Shown here: positions 58,230 through 64,000 of the stretch, one piece after another
Numbering within the stretch: position 1 is the first letter of the stretch
Layout: each line of letters opens with the position of its first letter
DNA from: Brassica napus
Taxonomy: Eukaryota > Streptophyta > Magnoliopsida > Brassicales > Brassicaceae
DNA: 64,000 nt
Assembly (NCBI RefSeq): GCF_020379485.1
Contig: NC_063442.1
Coordinates: 13,080,009 to 13,144,008, forward strand
Direction: 5' to 3'
The notes under the pieces: model-generated
The model's input: the letters and a program-made list of their open reading frames with translations, nothing else
Told to the model about the DNA's origin: nothing
The model's database searches: none
Program-made: the position numbers and the translations under genes

Positions 58230-58747
58230 ACCTTATTGTCCAGGAAGGACTTAAGGGAAAAGAACAATCTGTTAGGACTCATGGTAGAGTGAGCAGCCTA
58301 AAGATTGGAACATGTTCACTAGGACTTGGCTGGTGCATCGAGTGGCTTGGAGATTGGTTGAATCTACTAAGACTTGAGTACTCAGTATGTTCGTAGGTAC
58401 TGAATTTGATCTAGTCATGGAACTAAATTGTTCTACATGGACTTGGTGTCTACTAGGAACGCAACCTGGAGAGTTGGGTCAGTGACACAAGTCATGTCTT
58501 TGTATGGGTGCTTGATGGACCATTTGATAAGATTTTGGGTTAAATATCTATCAAGTGGGGGAGACTTGTTGTGTATATGATGACCAAGACGTGGTCAGTG
58601 AGAAGGAACAAGGTGGGAGATGCAACGAATTGGTTAGAAAGAACCAATCGAGCATGCTCCATGTTCCAGGTACAAAGGAGTTCGGATGGAACCTTTGTCA
58701 TGAGACAAGAGGTTAACACCACTGGATTCGAGGACGAATCCTTCGTA
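58230..58747 (+). other. Gypsy interior after the pol deletion
   Basis: About 520 bases with no protein resemblance until the final gattcgaggacgaatcc phrase, which in plant gypsy elements lies close to the 3' LTR. It is the 3' untranslated remnant left after loss of most of pol. Confidence 0.55.
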
Positions 58748-58760
58748 AGTGGGGGAGACT
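58748..58760 (+). other. Gypsy polypurine tract
   Basis: AGTGGGGGAGACT directly before the 3' LTR. Confidence 0.8.
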
Positions 58761-61598
58761 TGTCATGTCCCCGATCCTGGATAGGATCGTCCGGACGGAC
58801 TGCGGTGCAAGGAAACGCACCAGTCAGGTCACATGACCTAAGGACAAGCGTGTCATGGTCCTGAATGAGGGTTAAGGGCATCAGTCAGCTGAGACTTAGC
58901 CAGGATACGATGGAAATAAGGGTAAAGGAGCTGGGTGAGTGTTTAGGCAGCAGGACGAGTGTTGGCTTGAGTTCAATCAGCTCGGTTCAGCTGGTATTCA
59001 GTTCACCATGATCTGTTCAGCTCACAGGAGCTGGTAGACTAGCTCACTCAGCTGGGAACAGCTGGAGGTCAGCTCAATCCAGTGAATGGTGCGTTCTGGT
59101 TCGGATCAGTGTGGGCGAGTCCGGGACGGTTACTGGGCGAGCCGATGGTCCGGGTGCAGGACGGTTCGACCAAGTGGGTCTTAGGCTTGGGACAGGGAGT
59201 GGGCAAGCTTCCAGAGTGTGAGCTGAGGCTCAGTGATCGATTTGCCAAAGGAAGAAAAGGGGAGAAACCGCCAATGGGCGGTTATGGGGCGGTTATGGGA
59301 CGGTTTTGGGAAGAAGGGATGTGATTGGTTGGTAACTGTTCGCCCAGGCGGTTGGGGACAGTTTAAATCGTCTTCTCCCTCTCATTTCTGCCATTCTGGT
59401 CGATTCCTACACCCTGAAACACAAAGAAACACAAAGAAAATACAGAGAGTTGGTCGGATTCCCAATCCAAGACCCATGGTGGTGTGAAGGCCATAAAGAG
59501 GCAGTTTTGGGAAAGATCAAGGGGGAAAGTTATGAACGACTTTCTGGTGGCTTTTGATCCGTGATGTTATCACCCAATGCATCCTCCAGGGCCTGAGAAC
59601 ACACGCAAATGGTGAGGAGAGAAGGTAGATGACCGGAATTCATTCCTAAAGGCCAAGACAGCCTTAAGGGCAGATGTGTGTAGAAAGGCAGTTTCATGGA
59701 AGTGCAAGGGGAGTTATGAACGACCCTGTGGTAGGTTTCCACCACTGATGAACACGTCCTAGGCTTCCTCTGCATCTTGGGAACACACGCAAACACCCAG
59801 GAGAGAAGGGAGAAGGCCGAACTTCACTCACAATGGCATGAATAGCCTTGAAGGTGGATGCAGTGTAGAAACTGGTTTCATGGAAGTTCCATGGAAGGAG
59901 TGATGGTTACGAACCATGGTTAGATCTTATCAATACTGGAAGTATGTGAAAAGGGTTTGATGAAGGCGTGCTAGGAAGAGCATGGACGCCCCTGATGAGG
60001 TAACAGGTGGGGACTGCAGACCATTGGGCATAGTCTGGTACACTATGGGCTGATCTGGTCCTGCAGTTACACCTTACTCTGTTTTATGATTATTAATCAT
60101 ATTATTCCTTGTTCTTATGATTGAGATTGATTATTAGACATAGTAGCACTGAACCATGGCTTGACCGGTTCAGAAGAACCCTCCATGGCCTTGGTTTGGC
60201 AGCTAAGTCTGGATCTCCTACTTCCTGATGGATTTATGGTGATCTGAATTTGGAATCCTCTTAGTGGTGAATTATCATGAATTATCATGGTATTTGGGAA
60301 TTTTTATCTGATTGATTTCGAGATGGTCAAGGTGGCCGGTGGGGCTGTCCTAGGTCGAGATCCATAGGATTGAGATCGGTTCTTGGAATTCTGACTTGAC
60401 CATTCTCTTAGTTAAGATTTATCATGAATTATCATGAATCCTAATGAGTTTTTAGGGATTGATTTAGAGATGGTCCCTTGGGCCGGTTTGGCTGATCTTG
60501 GCCGAGATCTATGGGATGGAGGCCGGTTCTGGGAAATCTGATTGGACCATTCTCTTAGTTATGATTTATCATGAATTGTCATGAATGTTAATTGATTTTT
60601 GGAGCAGGTTTGCTTGCGGTCGAAATTGCACCTGAGGGCATATTGGGGTCAGATCCTTGTGTTAGGATATCTGATCATATGTTGTGTGCTGGAACATATT
60701 GTCACTTATGATATTGATCATAAGGAATTGCTGGTTATTAACCTTGGTGTTGGTAAGGCAGGCCGTGCGTGATCTGATCATTGGCAAGGATGGACGACCT
60801 GATCCTTGGATGATGGATCAAGGTGTCTGATCTGATTGATCAAAGGATGCACCGGTGGTAAGAGAAACACTAATCAGGTTCAGTGGGACATGGTTCTATG
60901 ACTGATTAGGAAGTATGAAGACTCATCAGTTCTGAGTCATGTGGGGTGGTTGGTTGATTGACTCAGGATCTGATGGGCATTGTTAGTCTTTGTGAGGACT
61001 TGATCTGGTTAGTCCATGAGAGGACTTGGTATGATTAGTCCATGAGCTGGACTTGGTATCATAAGTTGATAAGGCAAAAGGATGTGGAACAGTGCATGAA
61101 CCGGTAAGGGCCAGATGCATGTCCTTAGCTGATTGAAGACTTCCCAAAGGTTACTTATGTCTGTGGGGATGGTTGGCTGAATGACTAAGTACCCAAGGGA
61201 AGAGTTTATGCAGGTATGATCTGTCAATGTTGCATAGATCTAGATAGAATGGCTTAGGGGAACAGAACCTCTGATTGTATGACTTGGTCTAGGTTCAGAT
61301 TCGACCTTGGAGCTAGCTGGCAGTTGTGTTTACTGACCAGTAGCTGAGGTGAACTGATCAGACAAGTGTTAGATTGGATTTAGTCCAATGGATGATAGAT
61401 GTTATTCCGCTGTGCATAAGTTGAAATGATCTAAGCTAGGGAATGACTAAGGTAGTCTTGAGCTAAGATCTGAGTTAGCCCTCGCCTATGGGCGATGTTT
61501 TTAAATAAAGGGCAAAATTTTTAGAGGTTCGGTCAGTGTATAGACCGAGCGACGTGAGGCATCGACCGCGGCCTGGTCGGCCGGGATCGGGTCTTACA
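58761..61598 (+). repeat. Gypsy 3' LTR, 2838 bp
   Basis: Nearly identical to the 5' LTR, one base longer because of a small change near 59665. It differs at the TATA-like site (cttatcaatact instead of cttataaatact). It ends CA at 61598 and is followed by the second CCTCT. Confidence 0.92.
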
Positions 61599-63433
61599 CC
61601 TCTAGTTTGTAAGTATTTTAAATCACATAAATCAGTGTGAATTAAATCTAGAGGTTTATTAGTTCTTTCAACACGAGGTGATGGCGTTTTTGTGAGCTTA
61701 GCCTGTACGCATACTTCACATTTTTGTTTACTTGTTTTGCATTTAGGAATTAGATTTAAATTCATTAATCTTTGTATAGACTTGTAGTTTACATGGCTTA
61801 ATCTTTCATGCCATATATTAAAAGACTCAATCAAATAAGCAACTGGCTCTTTCTTATTCATTGAAACTTTTGGAGCTACAACTTTTGGAGTGACTGTCAT
61901 TACATTCAACTTGAAAAGTCCACCCTTAACAGAACCCCTACCCAAATACATCCCATTCTTCCTAATCACGAGCTTATCCGCCTCAAAACTTGTGGCGAAT
62001 CCATTCTTGCTGAGCAAGGTTCCCGAGACCAGGTTCTTCCTCATGTCAGGCACATGCTTCACATTCGTCAGAGTGACCTCATGTCCAGATGTCATCTTCA
62101 AAATCACATTGCCGCGTCCTTCAATCTTGGAGACTGCAGTGTTTCCCATCTTGATCTTCTCCTCAGTCTTGCTTTTCTGATAGGTGCTGAACATCGCCCT
62201 ATCGGTGCAAATGTGGGTGGTTGCACCAGTGTCATACCACCATTCCTTGGGGTTGTTGCTTTCAACCATGTTGGCTTCAGTCACCACAGCAACGAGATCC
62301 TCCTCAGTGAGATTTATCTGAGCCTTCTCATCCTTGATCTTTTTGCGACACTCAACTGTCTTGTGCCCCACTTTGTGGCAGTAGTGACATTTCCCCCTGA
62401 ACTTCTCCACAATCGCATTCGCATTGATCTCGATGCCTTTGTTCTTGAAGTTTTTTCCAGAAGCCTTCAGGGCTGCAGCAATTTTGGAAGGCTTGGCAGG
62501 AGAATGGGCGTGTGCTTTTCCTTTGCCTTTGTGCTCAGCCATGTTGACACTGTGCTCCTTAGCAGTGACCTTGTCAGCAATTCGGTTTCTGGATTCCATC
62601 TGAAGCCTCATGATGAGCTCCTCGAGCCCCATCTTCTTCTTCTTGTGCTTCAAGTAGTTCTTGAAATCCGCATAGCTTGGAGGAAGCTTTTCAATGAAGC
62701 TGAGAGTTGTGAATGTCTCGCAGATAGACATTCCTTCAGCAGCGATATCATGGCAAATGAGCTGAAGCGCTTCCACCTGATCCATGACGGGTTTTGAATC
62801 CACCATTTTGAAGTCGTGGAATTTTGAAACCACATACTTCTGGCAGCCAGCGTCCTCACCTCTGTACTTCTTGTCCAGTGATCTCCATAGCTCTTTCGCC
62901 GTGGAGAACTCACAGTAGATACGGTACAATGGGTCAATGAGGCGACCCAAAATGTAGCCTTTGCAGATGAAGTCCGAATGCACCCATATGTCTACAGTTG
63001 CGAGACTGTGAACATCATCAATCCCGTAAGGCATAATGGGCTTATCCTCCTGGATGAACTTGTCTAGCTTCATCGTTGTCAGGAAGAACAACATCTTCTT
63101 CTGCCACGTCTTGAAGCCTTTGCCATCAAACTGGTTTGGCATCAGTCCTTGAGTGAACACACTAGGGACAGCCGGAGGAGTTTGAACTGCCACCGGACCA
63201 CTTGCGGTTCCTGAAATTGAACCCGTCTGATAAAGACCAGCACCGAATAGACTACGGCGAGTGGTTTCATCAGCAGCATTTCCTGCAGGGAGGATAGTGC
63301 TTGTTGTTGCTGCAGTGGTTGACGCCGTGATGTTTCCAGCGGTTGTCACGCCAGTTGCATCAGTTGCTGCAGCGTTGAGTGGAGTCTGAATGACATCCGA
63401 GGTGCCAATGGGGTTGTTGTTATCGTTTATCAT
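61599..63433 (-). CDS. Copia gag, protease and integrase N-terminus (cut by insertion)
   Basis: Open from ATG at 63433 to the insertion point at 61599, about 610 codons, after which the frame runs into the gypsy LTR and stops at 61475. Order: Thr/Ala-rich N-terminus; gag (NQFDGKGFKTWQKKMLFFL, KELWRSLDKKYRGEDAG); Lys-rich linker; zinc knuckle CHYCHKVGHKTVEC; aspartic protease WWYDTGATTHIC; and the integrase zinc domain WHERLSHVNYKSIQRLM...CEVCVQAK. The first integrase Asp (LIHTDLCD) lies just before the break. No internal stop, in contrast to the rest of pol. Without downstream pol it could at most give Gag and protease. Confidence 0.88.
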
Positions 63434-63989
63434 TTTTCTGTAGAGAAAACATGAAAAAACGGATTAGTACTCCATTCAACAAAATAACATATTATTTTAA
63501 AGAAAATAATAGTCTAAAATCGATGTTCATTTTTGGTGTTTGAACCAAATCATATCGATATAGTCTTGAGAAAACGTTTTGCAAACTCGCTTAAAAGCGT
63601 TCGCAGAAACCATTTTTATAGACTTAGAATGTTTCACAAACTCGCTTAAGAAAGCGGTCTTGAAACGATTCATTTTATAGAACGTTTTGAAGATGTATCA
63701 AAAACGTTTTGCAAAAATGATAGAAAGCAATCCGCAAATCGTAATGAAATAAAACAGAAACGTTTCGCGGAAGTGCTATAAAGCAAATCGCAAACACGTT
63801 TCCAGAATAACACAGAAACGTTTCGCGGATAAGCGTATAGAAAATCGCAAACATCGTTATCAGATAAGAATAAAACGTTTCGCGGAAGTGCTAGAAAGCA
63901 AATCGTAAACACAGTTCCAAAACCCGTTTTTATAAATCGTTCTTCAACCTGATTCGAGCTTTAGAAATAAAGCGATTTTGAGTTAAGAT
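63434..63989 (-). other. Copia 5' leader with tandem repeats
   Basis: Untranslated leader between the 5' LTR end (63990) and gag. It contains aacgtttcgcgg at 63759-63770, 63817-63828 and 63874-63885 (period about 57), plus looser copies with aacgttttgcaaa between 63570 and 63715. No coding content. The bases next to the LTR do not obviously match the usual initiator tRNA-Met site. Confidence 0.65.
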
Positions 63990-64000
63990 TGTAAAAGCCG
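63990..64000 (-). repeat. Copia 5' LTR, last 11 bases
   Basis: On minus it reads cggcttttaca, identical to the end of the 3' LTR at 49915-49925. The remainder lies outside the window. Confidence 0.7.

Larger units (their letters stand above)
53849..61598 (+). mobile_element. Young, internally deleted Ty3/gypsy-type LTR retrotransposon
   Basis: Target duplication CCTCT at 53844-53848 and 61599-61603. LTRs 53849-56685 and 58761-61598 both start TGTCATGTCCCC and end GGGTCTTACA. A primer-binding site (56689-56700) and a polypurine tract (58748-58760) are present. The 2.07-kb interior keeps only a protease region and the first part of reverse transcriptase (57420-58229), with frame errors. No gag, RNase H or integrase is recognised. 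The two LTRs differ at about 13 positions by eye (roughly 0.5%), so insertion was recent. It depends on proteins from another element. Confidence 0.92.
49915..64000 (-). mobile_element. Ty1/Copia LTR retrotransposon, minus strand, runs off the right edge
   Basis: The 3' LTR is 49915-50829 (TG...CA on minus), the polypurine tract is next to it, then the pol C-terminal part, a 7.75-kb insertion, and gag-protease-integrase N-terminus to 63433. A leader follows up to the last 11 bases, which repeat the LTR end (cggcttttaca). Domain order gag-PR-IN-RT-RH identifies Copia. The coding region has two stop codons, so the copy is dead. Without the insertion the visible part would be about 6.3 kb. Confidence 0.9.

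Noticed and set aside
61475..61598. Apparent C-terminal extension of the Copia Gag-Pol frame
   Set aside because: These codons are the gypsy LTR read in reverse and are not part of the Copia protein.
62054..62797. 247-codon plus-strand frame
   Set aside because: Antisense shadow of the Copia gag-protease coding region.
63540..63960. Regularly spaced repeats that could suggest a CRISPR array
   Set aside because: The repeats are imperfect, embedded in a plant retrotransposon leader and without cas genes. This is nuclear plant DNA.

Overview
This is plant nuclear DNA from a crucifer (Brassicaceae), most likely Brassica or a close relative. The evidence is a 39-coding-exon class XI myosin, short GT-AG introns, AT-rich spacers, Helitrons with CTAG ends, a CYP705A-type P450 (a crucifer family), and a gene order that, from memory, follows the Arabidopsis At5g43900-At5g43930 block (MYA2, then two WD40 genes). 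Nothing in the window is bacterial or viral.

Layout. 1-4.7 kb: the tail of an unidentified gene, then AT-rich DNA with Helitron ends and RNase H scraps of old LINEs. 4.7-13.65 kb (minus): a complete myosin XI gene, about 1508 aa. 16.1 kb (plus): a small B3-like protein. 17.6-19.6 kb (minus): an apparently intact nine-exon POT1 telomere-protein gene. 20.8-23.9 kb: a Helitron with a second one nested in the opposite orientation. 24.2-27.8 kb: two 5'-truncated LINEs, each keeping an open zinc-finger/RNase H reading frame. 28.6-30.8 kb (plus): a LisH/CTLH WD40 protein (WDR26/GID7 type). 31.7-34.5 kb (plus): an AMBRA1-like WD40 protein with a GC-AG intron. 36.5-37.2 kb: a DNA ligase 1 pseudogene. 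38.05-39.7 kb (minus): a CYP705A-type P450 broken by a frameshift and a stop codon.

The right half is mostly transposons. A complete PIF/Harbinger element (40334-45450, TTA target duplications) carries its transposase, its Myb/SANT-like partner and a third intron-containing gene for a GRF-zinc-finger/coiled-coil protein. 45.5-49.9 kb holds DNA-transposon fragments, including a 258-bp hAT-type MITE. From 49915 to beyond the right edge lies a minus-strand Copia retrotransposon, interrupted in its integrase by a young, internally deleted plus-strand Ty3/gypsy-type element (53849-61598) with about 2.84-kb LTRs and a CCTCT target duplication.

The host genes are housekeeping in nature: actomyosin transport, telomere maintenance and probable ubiquitin-ligase receptors. 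They form no pathway or operon. The most unusual items are the three-gene Harbinger element, the intact POT1 copy among the At5g439xx-like genes, and the shrunken long-LTR gypsy element.
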